Positions 44,043 to 53,048 of a stretch of DNA of 64,000 nucleotides are shown piece by piece (position 1 is the first letter of the stretch; every line of letters begins with the position of its first letter). The notes under the pieces are model-generated. The model had not been told where the DNA came from. It made no database searches and was given only the letters and a program-made list of their open reading frames with translations. A program made the position numbers and the translations under genes. Where the stretch lies: assembly GCF_016651435.1 (NCBI RefSeq), contig NZ_JAEPRJ010000001.1, positions 1,364,001-1,428,000 on the forward strand. The letters run 5' to 3'. The DNA comes from Catonella massiliensis. Lineage in GTDB: Bacteria > Bacillota > Clostridia > Lachnospirales > Lachnospiraceae.

Positions 44043-44927
44043 CTATTTAGCTTTTTCTTCATCATAAGCCTGTCTGCCAAGCTCCATAGCTCCAAGTATG
44101 CCCTGATTGTCATTAAGGCTGTTTGGAACTATATAATTATCCATGTCCTTTAGTTCAGGAGTATTTAAATACCCGTTAAGTAACTTAGTAACCTTTTTTC
44201 TAATAAGCGGGAAAAGTCTGGTCTGGTTCATAACTCCTCCACCTAAGATTATTTTTTGAGGTGAAACAGTAAGTATATAATTAACCAGTGCCTGAGCTAT
44301 ATACTCGCTTTCAATCTCCCAAGCAAGGTCATTGTCTTCCAAATCATAGGCCTTCTTATTCCATCTTTTTTCCATGGATGGACCTGCCGCAAGACCTTCA
44401 AGACAGCTGTCATGGTATGGGCATATACAATTTCCCTTATCCTCAGGATGCTTATTTACTATGATGTGTCCCGCTTCAGGATGGAGCATACCGTGTACAA
44501 GCCTGCCTCCAATTGCAATGCCAACACCTATTCCTGTTCCTATGGTAACATACACGACTGAATCAATGCCTTTAGCACAGCCAAATACCATCTCTCCAAG
44601 ACAGGAACCATTTACATCTGTATCTATTTTCATTGGAACCTTTATATCTTTTTGAAGTTCTTTGAGTAAGTCATAATGTACCCAAGGAAGCTTAGGTGTA
44701 TCCAAAATCTGCCCGTAGGTAGGTGATGCAGGTGATACATCCACAGGTCCAAAGCAGCCTATCCCAAGTGCATCTATATTTTTATCTGAAAACCACTTAA
44801 TAATGTCAGGTACTGTTTCTGCAGGAGTGCCTGTTGGTATTGATATCTGCTCGAATATCTCACCCTTTTCATCTCCGACACAAAGAACCATCTTTGTTCC
44901 GCCTGCTTCAAGACCACCTAGTCTCAT
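44043..44927 (-). CDS. ROK family fructokinase/glucokinase
   Basis: This sugar kinase of about 294 residues starts MRLGGLEAGGTKMVLCVGDE with the ATP-binding DxGxT-like loop in its ROK form (EAGGTK). The active-site Asp lies in DTDVNGSCLGE, GTGIGVGIA follows, and the zinc-binding cluster HPEAGHIIVNKHPEDKGNCIC...HDSC is clear. The best match is with ScrK/YdhR-type fructokinases, but mannose or glucose is possible. GGGAGG before the ATG at 44925-44927 rejects the longer frame from 44969. A TATAAT-type promoter lies at 44975-45003, so this gene likely starts a transcript through purA. Confidence 0.88.
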   Translation of the reverse strand: MRLGGLEAGGTKMVLCVGDEKGEIFEQISIPTGTPAETVPDIIKWFSDKNIDALGIGCFGPVDVSPASPTYGQILDTPKLPWVHYDLLKELQKDIKVPMKIDTDVNGSCLGEMVFGCAKGIDSVVYVTIGTGIGVGIAIGGRLVHGMLHPEAGHIIVNKHPEDKGNCICPYHDSCLEGLAAGPSMEKRWNKKAYDLEDNDLAWEIESEYIAQALVNYILTVSPQKIILGGGVMNQTRLFPLIRKKVTKLLNGYLNTPELKDMDNYIVPNSLNDNQGILGAMELGRQAYDEEKAK

Positions 44928-44974
44928 GTTTCTTCCTCCCTGATTTATGATTGATTTTTTGACGTACACTCTTC

Positions 44975-45003
44975 ATTATAACATTTTTTTTGGATATAAT
45001 AAA
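44975..45003 (-). promoter_or_regulatory. promoter of the ROK kinase gene
   Basis: Minus-strand TTTATT (44998-45003) and consensus TATAAT (44975-44980) are 17 bases apart, about 48 bases before the preferred ATG. Confidence 0.5.
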
Positions 45004-45120
45004 GGGCAAGACGAGAATAATTTAATAATATTGTAATTAATTTTATTGCGAGAGTTATTCCCCTAATTATTGGGCAAACGCCAATCAAACTCACTATTTA
45101 TAACATTTAATCTGCTGCTA

Positions 45121-45148
45121 TTGACAAAAATTATATTTTTGGTATCAT
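45121..45148 (+). promoter_or_regulatory. promoter of the ABC-F leader
   Basis: TTGACA (45121-45126) and TATCAT (45143-45148) are 16 bases apart. About 340 bases of structured leader follow before the ABC-F start codon. Confidence 0.65.
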
Positions 45149-45494
45149 TAGAGTTATCAAAAAAGAAAGGCACAGTACAGGTGGCAAAATGATTAATAAA
45201 TAATTTAATTTATGAAACTAATAACAGACTGATTTTACGGAATAAGTCTGTGTATTTCTGAATTAGATTATTTAAAATTCCCCCACGGCAGCTGTGTTAT
45301 TTTTATGCTTATATCAATTACCTTTTAATATTGATGAAGTCTTGATATCAAGGCATAACATACCTCTTTAGGGCTGAATCAATTTTATACTTTCATCATA
45401 AGAGATGATAATTGATTGTGATGCCGATTATAGGATAATGGGAATATTTAGTCTGTTTCAGAAATGAAACAGGCTTTTTCATTTTAGGAGGATT
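45149..45494 (+). promoter_or_regulatory. attenuator-type leader of the ABC-F gene
   Basis: The leader contains a 4-codon reading frame MINK (45189-45203, behind AGGTGG), a second short frame MKLITD (45212-45232), and several inverted repeats (ACAGACT/AGTCTGT, CTTGATATCAAG, AATCAATT/AATTGATT). It ends in an intrinsic terminator directly before the ribosome site. AACAGAC in the upstream part could pair with GTCTGTT of the terminator arm as an antiterminator. Antibiotic-induced ribosome stalling on such short frames controls vmlR- and lmo0919-type ABC-F genes. That mechanism is inferred here. Confidence 0.6.
45451..45485 (+). terminator. leader terminator before the ABC-F gene
   Basis: CTGTTTCA and TGAAACAG form an 8-bp stem, extendable to 10 bp, with a GAAA loop. 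CTTTTTCATTTT follows, one base before AGGAGG of the ABC-F gene. Confidence 0.8.
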
Positions 45495-47027
45495 ATGCTA
45501 CAGATAAAAAATCTAACCTTAACCCATAAAAAGGATAATCGAATTATACTAAGCGACTTTTCCTCTTCATTTAACGATGGAGATAAGGCTGTAATTATCG
45601 GCGAAGAGGGAAATGGTAAGTCCACTCTACTAAAGTGGATATATGACAAAGAGCTAATAACAACCTACTGCGATGAAGATGGAACCCTTATTAAATCCGG
45701 GGAAAAACTTGCTTATCTCCCACAGGAGATGGCGAATGAATTGCTTAAGCTAAGCGTATATGACTATTTTATGCAGTCAGATGGTTTCCTCTCACAGAGC
45801 CCAAAAGCTTTAAGCAAGATTGCCAAAGACTTTGGGCTTCCCGATGATTTTTATTACAGCGAACAATTAATGGAAACTCTGTCAGGAGGCGAAAAAATCA
45901 AAGTCTCACTTATCAGGCTTTTGCTTGAGGAACCTACAGTTCTTTTACTTGACGAGCCATCTAACGACATTGATACAGATACTCTTTGTCTTCTTGAAAA
46001 TATAATAAATAATTTTAAGCATATAGTCATTTTCATATCTCATGACGAGGTATTAATTGAAAATACTACCAATATGGTGATTCACCTTGAACAGATTAAA
46101 AGAAAAACAGAAAGCAGATATACAGTAGCAAGGCTTCCATATCTCCAGTATATGGAGGAAAGGAGGCGCGATTTTAACAACCAGGAAAGAGCTGCTGAAA
46201 ATGACAGGCGTCTGAAAAAGATTCGAGATGAAAAACTAAGCCGCATATACAAAAGTGTTGAACACGCACAGGCAACTATTTCAAGAAGAGACCCCGCAGG
46301 TGGACGGCTCTTAAAAAAGAAGATGCATGCAGTAAAGTCTATGGCTCACCGCTTTGAAAGGGAAGAAAGAGACTTGACTGAAAGTCCTGAACAGGAGGAG
46401 GCTATCTTTTTTAAGCTTGGAGACAGGAACTCTTTAATTCCATCCGGAAAGACAGTCATAGAATTGGAGCTCCCTAAGCTATATACCCCAGATAACAAGG
46501 TCCTCCTTGCTGAAAATATCAACTTAAATCTTCGTGGTCCTGAAAAAATCTGCATAACCGGAAAGAACGGCTCAGGAAAGACAAGTCTCATACATAAAAT
46601 TGCTGAAATCTTGCTATCTAGGACTGATATAAAGGCTGAATATATGCCGCAAAACTATGAAGATATGCTTAAACTTGATATAACTCCTGTGGAATACCTC
46701 TGCCCTGATGGCAGCAAAGAAGAAAGAACAAAAATCAGAACTTTTTTAGGTTCGCTAAACTATACATCAGATGAGATGGAACACCCAATCTCTGAGCTCT
46801 CAGGTGGTCAAAAGGCGAAGATTTTTCTGCTTAGGATGAGCATATCTAAGGCTAATGTACTCATACTTGATGAGCCTACGAGGAATTTTTCTCCTCTTTC
46901 AGGCCCCGTAATCAGAAGGATGCTAAGGGAATTTCCGGGTGCCATCATAAGCATTTCACATGACAGGAAGTACATAGAAGAGGTCTGTGACAAGGTCTAT
47001 GTTTTGACAAAAGACGGTCTCAGGTAG
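45495..47027 (+). CDS. ABC-F family ATPase, possible ribosome-protection antibiotic resistance factor
   Basis: This 510-residue protein has two ABC domains and no membrane part. The first P-loop is GEEGNGKST (about residue 36) with LSGGE (about 131) and LLLDEPSNDID. The second is GKNGSGKTS (about 355) with LSGGQ (about 435) and LILDEPTRNFSPLS. The linker between them is basic and helical (about 200-290). ABC-F proteins bind the ribosomal E-site, and some eject lincosamides, pleuromutilins and streptogramin A. The DEPTRNFSPLS form and the attenuator leader fit the resistance type, but the drug cannot be told. It is transcribed against its neighbours from its own promoter. Confidence 0.85.
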   Translation: MLQIKNLTLTHKKDNRIILSDFSSSFNDGDKAVIIGEEGNGKSTLLKWIYDKELITTYCDEDGTLIKSGEKLAYLPQEMANELLKLSVYDYFMQSDGFLSQSPKALSKIAKDFGLPDDFYYSEQLMETLSGGEKIKVSLIRLLLEEPTVLLLDEPSNDIDTDTLCLLENIINNFKHIVIFISHDEVLIENTTNMVIHLEQIKRKTESRYTVARLPYLQYMEERRRDFNNQERAAENDRRLKKIRDEKLSRIYKSVEHAQATISRRDPAGGRLLKKKMHAVKSMAHRFEREERDLTESPEQEEAIFFKLGDRNSLIPSGKTVIELELPKLYTPDNKVLLAENINLNLRGPEKICITGKNGSGKTSLIHKIAEILLSRTDIKAEYMPQNYEDMLKLDITPVEYLCPDGSKEERTKIRTFLGSLNYTSDEMEHPISELSGGQKAKIFLLRMSISKANVLILDEPTRNFSPLSGPVIRRMLREFPGAIISISHDRKYIEEVCDKVYVLTKDGLR

Positions 47028-47040
47028 TGCTGCTAAATAT

Positions 47041-47132
47041 TCAGGGGACTGCCTCAATAAGCGGAAATATAGCAAGATATAATAATTTTATTAAATGATG
47101 TGTATCGCATTCTTATTGTGGCAGCCCCCTGA
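47041..47132. repeat. 92-bp element with 21-bp terminal inverted repeats (MITE-like)
   Basis: The left end (47041-47061) starts TCAGGGGACTGCCTCAATAA. The right end (47112-47132) is its inverted complement with two mismatches in 21. About 50 AT-rich bases lie between. It carries no gene. It sits 13 bases after the ABC-F stop, so it can also act as a terminator hairpin. No target-site duplication is obvious. Confidence 0.55.
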
Positions 47133-47255
47133 CTAGGCTTAATCTAAAGCAGTTCAAATCTATTTACCTTAGGATTTCCGAGAAAGTATCATCTTCTTTC
47201 AATTGTTGTAACATATTTCTATGGTTTTTTGGTTTCATTGTAACATAATGATCTG

Positions 47256-48767
47256 CTACTCCCCTCTTATCTCACTCATAAGTTTTTCACGCATCGAAGA
47301 TGTCTTAAGGAGTTTTCCATACTTCTTAAGATCCACACTAGAGTGTTCCCTTATGAAATTCATACTGTAATAATTGGTCTCAAGCTCCGAGATGAAGTAA
47401 ACCATTTCTGAACCTGAAGCCACGACAAGTTCCTCGCTGTCATCAGATGGCGTGAAATACTTTTCCATAAAATTAATAGCATTGGAAAGTGCCTTCTCAG
47501 CCTTTTCTGTGGTGGCAATTACTAGAGCCTTCTCTTTAGCAAAAAACTCAGACATATTAGTGGCAAATTCTTCTTCTGAAAGCCCCTCAGTCAGTGCTAC
47601 AAGCTCAGACAGCTTACTTATAGTCTTAATATAAATCTTATCCTGCACCTTGTCTAAGGCCCTGCCAAGAGTAAGCTTCTCGTACTCTTTCCTTTCATCC
47701 TCGTAGAGCTCACATACTGTCTTATAGCCCTCTTCCTCCTTAGCCCTTTTAAGCACATTAAATAGCCTTTTTAGATATTCCTCTTCTCTGTAAGTCTTTA
47801 TAAAATAGTTATTAAGTCCCGAAAGCATCATAGAAATAACGCTTATTTTCTCATCAAAGCCAGCTTCTTCATAGCCTGGAAGTTCAGCTGAAATATCTCC
47901 ATTTTCAAGTATATCTTTTATCCTATATTTATTCTCATATTTATGGAAAAGCTCAAGGAAGTTGACAAAGTCTATAGCTATTCTCTTATCCTTTATAAAC
48001 TCAAGAGCTACCTCATTAGATATATCAAAGCCCTTTCTCTCATATCCCCATAAAAGCACAGAGAAATCCTCCCATCCCCTTGGAGTAACTATTCTCTTTC
48101 CTTCAACCGTAGTCTCCATGTGGTAGAAATTTTCTTTTTTAATCTCTAGGAAACTCATTATAGCAGGATGAACTCCCTGCTTTATCGCATAATTCTTCCA
48201 TACGCTATATTCTGCTTCAATTGTTATCTGTCTTATTCTATCCAGGGTAACAGTATCAAACTCCCTTACAGACTTATTATAGCCAGCAGGATTGCCCGCA
48301 GTAACTATAATCCAGCCCTTAGGTACACTGAAGTTGCCAAACTTCTTCTCCTGAAGGAACTGAAGCATCATAGGCGCAAGTGTCTCTGATACACAGTTAA
48401 TTTCATCAAGGAAAAGTATTCCCTCCTTAATGCCTGTCTTTTCTATGCTCTCGTAGATACTTGCAATAATCTCGCTCATAGTGTATTCAGTGGTAGAATA
48501 CAGCTTACCGTCATATTCCCTCTCTTTTATAAAGGGAAGACCCACTGCACTCTGCCTCGTATGGTGGGTAATGGTATATGACACAAGGGCCACACCTTCC
48601 TCTGCTGCCACCTGCTCCATAATCGCAGTCTTACCCACTCCCGGAGGTCCCACCAAAAAGAGTGGTCGCTGCTTCACCTGGGGCATCAAATAATTGCCCA
48701 TCTCATCCTTTTCCAAATACAACGCTAAAGTACGCTTAATCTCTGTCTTAGCCGCTTCTATATTCAT
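47256..48767 (-). CDS. MoxR-type AAA+ ATPase
   Basis: This 503-residue AAA+ ATPase has Walker A GPPGVGKTA (about residue 39), Walker B EGILFLDEINCV (about 115), sensor 1 WIIVTAGNP and an arginine region LDRIRQITIEAEY. The C-terminal ~250 residues are helical, without a recognised domain. MoxR-type ATPases work as chaperones that remodel partner complexes and are almost always beside a VWA-domain protein. The upstream gene here is exactly that, 12 bases away. It is the last gene of a six-gene operon. Confidence 0.88.
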   Translation of the reverse strand: MNIEAAKTEIKRTLALYLEKDEMGNYLMPQVKQRPLFLVGPPGVGKTAIMEQVAAEEGVALVSYTITHHTRQSAVGLPFIKEREYDGKLYSTTEYTMSEIIASIYESIEKTGIKEGILFLDEINCVSETLAPMMLQFLQEKKFGNFSVPKGWIIVTAGNPAGYNKSVREFDTVTLDRIRQITIEAEYSVWKNYAIKQGVHPAIMSFLEIKKENFYHMETTVEGKRIVTPRGWEDFSVLLWGYERKGFDISNEVALEFIKDKRIAIDFVNFLELFHKYENKYRIKDILENGDISAELPGYEEAGFDEKISVISMMLSGLNNYFIKTYREEEYLKRLFNVLKRAKEEEGYKTVCELYEDERKEYEKLTLGRALDKVQDKIYIKTISKLSELVALTEGLSEEEFATNMSEFFAKEKALVIATTEKAEKALSNAINFMEKYFTPSDDSEELVVASGSEMVYFISELETNYYSMNFIREHSSVDLKKYGKLLKTSSMREKLMSEIRGE

Positions 48768-48779
48768 CTTTTTACCTTT

Positions 48780-50108
48780 CTAAACATCCATCACCAAATG
48801 CATTGCCCATACCGGAAACTCTCCACTCATATAAGGGAATTTCCCATCAGGATAAGCAGTCTCGGGAAACACAAAAACTACATCATACTCAGGCTTTGCT
48901 TCAGGATAAATACCATATCCGTCTGTAAAGTAAATTAATCCAGAAGGCTTACTCATTCTACCCTCTTTTACTTCATCAGCTATATAGCTAAAGGCAACTC
49001 TAAAGTCTGTGCCTCCCCTCCCGATAATTTCAAACTCTTTTATATAATGCTCAAGTTCTTCTTTATTATGTAGTACCTTAACATCCTGAATCTGATTGTC
49101 ACATTGAATAATAACACATTCTCTGGTAATACCAAAATCCTCAGTAACACTTTCTTCAGTCAGGATATTCACAGTCTCTTCAAGGAAGGCAGTCACAATC
49201 TCCCTGCTTACCGATCCTGAGGTATCTATAACAACCACAAAATTTTTAACTGCTTCCGAAACCCTGTATTCCGGCTCCTCTATAAGAGGCATATTCCCAT
49301 AAAGCCTAAGTCCATAGTTATAAAATCCATAGTCAAAGGTCTCAAAATCAAGCTTAATCTCTTCCACAGGCTCCTTAAACTTTCTGAGGAAATCAGTATA
49401 AGATACCTTTTCCCTATTCCTTGTCACAAGACTTTGATACAGCCTTGTATTTTCTATACCTATACTCCTTGAATATGTCTCAATCTCCGTCTGGATTTTA
49501 GTACTTACATCCTTCCAAAGCTCTTCCTCTCTCGCATTATCTTCCTGTTTATCGTTTTTAGCCTCTTTATCATCATTATTTTCATTATCCCAAAGCGAAT
49601 GGTCATCCACCTTAAAGTAATTCTCAAGAGCAAGTATATCTTCTTTATTCTTCTTTAAATAGTCATAGATGTATTCTGCAGAAAATATCTTACACTCCCT
49701 TGCTATCCTTACCTCAGCTTCTTCCTTAAGAGGTGGAACAACCATAGTTACGCTTTTGGCTTCCATTTCATCTATAATCCCCTCCACCATAATATCGCAG
49801 GCAAGGTTCCACAAATCCTCATCCCTCTTCTCCCTTTTATACATATGTCCAAAGAGGCAGTGAAGTACGCTGTGAAGATAGGCTCTATTGATAATGAGAG
49901 GATTTTCCATATACTTCTCAGCAGCCATCATTGGCAAAAAATACAGCTTTCCGCCATCTGTAGCGAGGAAGTCCACCCTCATATCCGCTACTATCTCCAG
50001 TCCGTCAATAGCTAAGTAGAGGTATCTCATAGACAGGTAGAGTTCATTTTTTGCGGCGTTAAATATCTTTAGTCCAAGATTCTCCCATTCTTTATTACTT
50101 CTTCCCAT
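48780..50108 (-). CDS. VWA-like / DUF2201 metallopeptidase-like protein
   Basis: This 442-residue partner of the MoxR ATPase has an N-terminal half typical of DUF2201 putative metallopeptidases. The stretch AYLHSVLHCLFGHM (about residues 84-97) contains H...HCLFGH, a possible zinc site. The C-terminal half is a VWA-like domain, with the metal-ion-dependent adhesion motif as VVIDTSGSVS (about residue 291) and later GRGGTDFRVAF. A charged linker lies between. Such pairs act in metal insertion or stress-related remodelling, but the target is unknown here. It follows the leucine-rich protein gene by one base. Confidence 0.82.
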   Translation of the reverse strand: MGRSNKEWENLGLKIFNAAKNELYLSMRYLYLAIDGLEIVADMRVDFLATDGGKLYFLPMMAAEKYMENPLIINRAYLHSVLHCLFGHMYKREKRDEDLWNLACDIMVEGIIDEMEAKSVTMVVPPLKEEAEVRIARECKIFSAEYIYDYLKKNKEDILALENYFKVDDHSLWDNENNDDKEAKNDKQEDNAREEELWKDVSTKIQTEIETYSRSIGIENTRLYQSLVTRNREKVSYTDFLRKFKEPVEEIKLDFETFDYGFYNYGLRLYGNMPLIEEPEYRVSEAVKNFVVVIDTSGSVSREIVTAFLEETVNILTEESVTEDFGITRECVIIQCDNQIQDVKVLHNKEELEHYIKEFEIIGRGGTDFRVAFSYIADEVKEGRMSKPSGLIYFTDGYGIYPEAKPEYDVVFVFPETAYPDGKFPYMSGEFPVWAMHLVMDV

Positions 50109-50109
50109 T

Positions 50110-50949
50110 TTATATTTCCATATCCATTATGCTTGTTTTCTTAAACTTCTTGTTTCTATATTCAATCATAATATTGACACCCTCTGCAAAGTCTGTCTCG
50201 CAAAAGAAATCACAGGCCTCATCTGCTGCCTCCCTTGTGTCAAATATTCCCACATCGATATAGGCTGTAACCGAGGCGCTGTCTTTATTTTTTGCGGCAT
50301 CATCTAAAAGAGCTTTTTTATTGTTTACCAAAAACTCAAGGTACTCAGCCCTTTTTTCATCTTTAAGCTCTACAGGATATATAAGCCTTGCTTTGCATAC
50401 CATAATCGCCTCATTTAAGTCCATTGAGTATTTTTGAATGGTAAACAGCCCATCGTATTTCATATAGTCTATTCCTTCTCTGCCTACACATTCCCTGTAA
50501 TTCATCCCCGCACCGTGCATGATTTCAGCCACTATTTTCGCTCCTACATTATCCTGAAATTCAGGTTGAAAATGCGGAAAAAACAATTCATTACCATACA
50601 CCGAAACCATCACAGATTTTGACATAGCTAATAGTATTTCCTTAAGCCCTCTAAGACTTCCTCCTGCCCTTTTAACCTCTATATAGTCAAGCTTGCTGCA
50701 GTTACGAAAAGCTCCGTCACCAAAGCTTTCTATTTTGTCATAAAATACAATTTTGCGTAGATTTCTACAGTTGTAAAAAGCGTTATTTCCTACTTCTTCT
50801 ACATTCTCGGGGAGACTAACCTCAGTTAGCTCTCTATGTTCCTTAAAAGCGTAGGCAGCCACCTTCGTTAGCTCTCCTTCGCCTTCATAGACAGCCTCTT
50901 TTAGTTCAGCCACATTGTAGTTACTTCCCAAATATTTATTTAATATCAT
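50110..50949 (-). CDS. leucine-rich repeat (BspA-like) protein
   Basis: This 279-residue protein has BspA-type leucine-rich repeats in its first ~110 residues. The units AYAFKEHRELTEVSLPENVE, NNAFYNCRNLRKIVF and DGAFRNCSKLDYIEV are typical. The second half is helical and unlike known domains. No signal peptide is seen, so it is probably intracellular, unlike most BspA proteins. It may be a binding adaptor for the MoxR-VWA machine. Its ATG overlaps the stop of the membrane-protein gene. Confidence 0.75.
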   Translation of the reverse strand: MILNKYLGSNYNVAELKEAVYEGEGELTKVAAYAFKEHRELTEVSLPENVEEVGNNAFYNCRNLRKIVFYDKIESFGDGAFRNCSKLDYIEVKRAGGSLRGLKEILLAMSKSVMVSVYGNELFFPHFQPEFQDNVGAKIVAEIMHGAGMNYRECVGREGIDYMKYDGLFTIQKYSMDLNEAIMVCKARLIYPVELKDEKRAEYLEFLVNNKKALLDDAAKNKDSASVTAYIDVGIFDTREAADEACDFFCETDFAEGVNIMIEYRNKKFKKTSIMDMEI

Positions 50950-51476
50950 ATCAAACCCTTAATCCTGTTCCATATACCAATCTGAAACGCATCATAAGCT
51001 TTGTCTCCTACATACCAAGCAGGCTGTATCACCGCTACAGCAATCAAAAGCCATTTTGTACTTACCTGTGTTAGGAAGAGCGTAGGGAATATTAGAACAA
51101 GAGGTACAGTGAGCAGGTTAAATACTGCTAATTTTGAAAGAAAATACAATAGGTTTGATCTTTTGGCATCTTTAATCTCACCCTTTGTCATAAGTTCCCA
51201 TATTGCCTCTCTTGCAAATATATATATTTCCACTACCACATACGTGATTATCTTTGTTTTATCCGGAGCTATGAAAAATGCAAGAGCAATGGATGCAGCC
51301 AAATATGCTCCTCCCATCTTAAAGCCTGACTCTCTTATCACCACTCCCACAAAAAATCCGGACAGGCTTAGCAAAAAAAGCGTACTCATACCGAATACGC
51401 CTTCAAGTATCACCAAAACCATAGAAACAGCAAGGCAAAGCCCTGCATAAACTAATTGTTTTACATTTACATGCAT
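50946..51476 (-). CDS. polytopic membrane protein of unknown function
   Basis: This protein of about 176 residues has five hydrophobic segments and short loops. The helices start with [20 protein letters not shown] and end with [14 protein letters not shown]. The pattern of small residues is loosely like ECF transporter S components, but no signature is seen and I do not name it. GGGAGGAGA lies nine bases before the ATG at 51476, and a GTG two codons upstream is an alternative start. It overlaps the J-domain gene by about 10 bases, so translation is coupled. Confidence 0.65.
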   Translation of the reverse strand: MHVNVKQLVYAGLCLAVSMVLVILEGVFGMSTLFLLSLSGFFVGVVIRESGFKMGGAYLAASIALAFFIAPDKTKIITYVVVEIYIFAREAIWELMTKGEIKDAKRSNLLYFLSKLAVFNLLTVPLVLIFPTLFLTQVSTKWLLIAVAVIQPAWYVGDKAYDAFQIGIWNRIKGLI

Positions 51477-52078
51477 GAGCACAAATCTCCTCCCATACAC
51501 TCACAAAGTGAATCAGCTAACCATAGCTTACAACACAGGTCAGTTGCATCATCAAATCCACTTCTACCACCTCTATACACGTTTCTTACCTCGCCGTATC
51601 TGTTGCCCTGAAAGCTTAGACGGTTGACAAGATTCTGATATTCTATGTTGTTTGGCTCCATAGATACTGCCATCCTTGCATACTCCATACCACGAAGGTT
51701 ATTGCCAAGTCCCACCTGAGCAATTGCGCTATAGTAATACCATTTTGCATTTCTGTTAGGCATAGAATCAAGCAGGCTTAAAGCCTGACTGTAGGCTCTT
51801 CTGCCAAGAAGATTGTATACCTCAGCCATTTCACCGCTCTCGCTGTTATTATATCCGTTATTGTTGTAATTACCTGCATAATTATAGTCTCCGTTTTTTT
51901 CCTTCATAATGGCATCATAAGCTTCCTGAACCTGCTTAAACTTTTCTTCTGCCAATGATGAAAGAGGATTCCCAACATAAGAATCCGGATGATATTTCCT
52001 GCTAAGTTCTTTGTAAGCTTTCTTTATTTCATCAATACTTGCATTCCTTGATACTCCAAGCACTTCATATGGATTCAT
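51467..52078 (-). CDS. J-domain protein with TPR-like and cysteine-rich tail
   Basis: This 203-residue protein starts [20 protein letters not shown] and contains the J-domain HPD motif (RKYHPDS) near residue 30. An Asn/Gly/Tyr-rich linker, one or two TPR-like helices ([20 protein letters not shown]), and a cysteine-rich end ([20 protein letters not shown]) follow. J proteins stimulate Hsp70 ATPases. There is no dnaK nearby, but the DUF5716 Hsp70/actin-like protein lies 12 kb away, making it a candidate partner. AGGAGG seven bases before the ATG at 52078 rejects the longer frame from 52117. It overlaps the DUF5685 gene. Confidence 0.85.
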   Translation of the reverse strand: MNPYEVLGVSRNASIDEIKKAYKELSRKYHPDSYVGNPLSSLAEEKFKQVQEAYDAIMKEKNGDYNYAGNYNNNGYNNSESGEMAEVYNLLGRRAYSQALSLLDSMPNRNAKWYYYSAIAQVGLGNNLRGMEYARMAVSMEPNNIEYQNLVNRLSFQGNRYGEVRNVYRGGRSGFDDATDLCCKLWLADSLCECMGGDLCSCM

Positions 52079-52889
52079 TCTCAGACCTCCTGTCAAACTT
52101 TTTCCACACACCATCATACAATATATTTCTCAAAATGTCGACATCTTTTATAAGTGGCAGCCTTTCAAATGATGCAGCACACTCACTTATTGTCATCTCA
52201 AGCATATATTTCACATTTTCCTTAAAGTCCTTATCTTCATAAATCTTCTTAAAAGGATTATAATTCCCCCTTTTTATGTCATCCTCTACATCTTCATACG
52301 CATCCATTATATATATAAATTTGCCTATGAAAAAGCCTATTCTTCTCAAATCTTCTTCCCAATTATCCTTTTCATATACGAATATTTCTGCCATTATCCT
52401 GCCAAATGTAGCAGCTGCTTTCTCTATGTCATAATCCTCTGCCTCTTCAATTCTGCTTAGGTTATCAAGCTCTTCTCTAATTACATTTGTCTGCCTTTCA
52501 TACATACCTATGGCCCTTTTATAAGCATTCTTATATGCCAAAAGCCCTGCAGCCGCCTTAAGCTTCTTCTCATCCTTATAGTCATCATCAAAATGCTCGT
52601 AAGCCAGGATGATATTCATATCAGCAGCATACTCACTAAACTTATTCGTAATTACAGGCTTTTTTTTAAGAGGATGTACCAGGCAGCGTTTACTTACTAT
52701 AGCTGAGTCAGGCTCATATAATGACGTAAGCAGGACTATGAGAAACGTCATATCATAGGAGAGCGAAAATCTTCCGCTTACGCCGTATCTTTCTCCCAAA
52801 GTCTCACAAAGCCCACAGTAAAAGCCTTGAAACTCATAAATTTCCTTAAGCCTCAGCTCCATCTTATTAATATTTACATATCCGTACAT
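52065..52889 (-). CDS. DUF5685 family protein
   Basis: This protein of about 274 residues starts [20 protein letters not shown], the usual DUF5685 opening, followed by [14 protein letters not shown] with two conserved cysteines. It is nearly all helical. Two acidic motifs stand out: [14 protein letters not shown] (about residue 95) and [19 protein letters not shown] (about residue 195). The second is strikingly like the second aspartate motif of squalene/phytoene synthases. Enzyme activity is unproven. GGAG lies four bases before the ATG; longer readings to 52979 are not supported. It is the first gene of the six-gene operon. Confidence 0.75.
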   Translation of the reverse strand: MYGYVNINKMELRLKEIYEFQGFYCGLCETLGERYGVSGRFSLSYDMTFLIVLLTSLYEPDSAIVSKRCLVHPLKKKPVITNKFSEYAADMNIILAYEHFDDDYKDEKKLKAAAGLLAYKNAYKRAIGMYERQTNVIREELDNLSRIEEAEDYDIEKAAATFGRIMAEIFVYEKDNWEEDLRRIGFFIGKFIYIMDAYEDVEDDIKRGNYNPFKKIYEDKDFKENVKYMLEMTISECAASFERLPLIKDVDILRNILYDGVWKKFDRRSENESI

Positions 52890-53048
52890 AAATCTCCAAA
52901 TACAAAGCTTACCGTTAAAGTTATAAATCTCCGATTTAACTGACAATATAAGATTAAACCTTATATCAATCAAAGTCAATTAAATCGAAGACTATTAATC
53001 TTAAAAATATTTTAAAATACTTACAAAACTCTTAACTAAAAGTATCCT

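Noticed and set aside
44021-44113. N-terminal extension of purA
   Set aside because: The extra residues overlap the ROK kinase gene and precede the conserved MV start, and the family shows no such extension.
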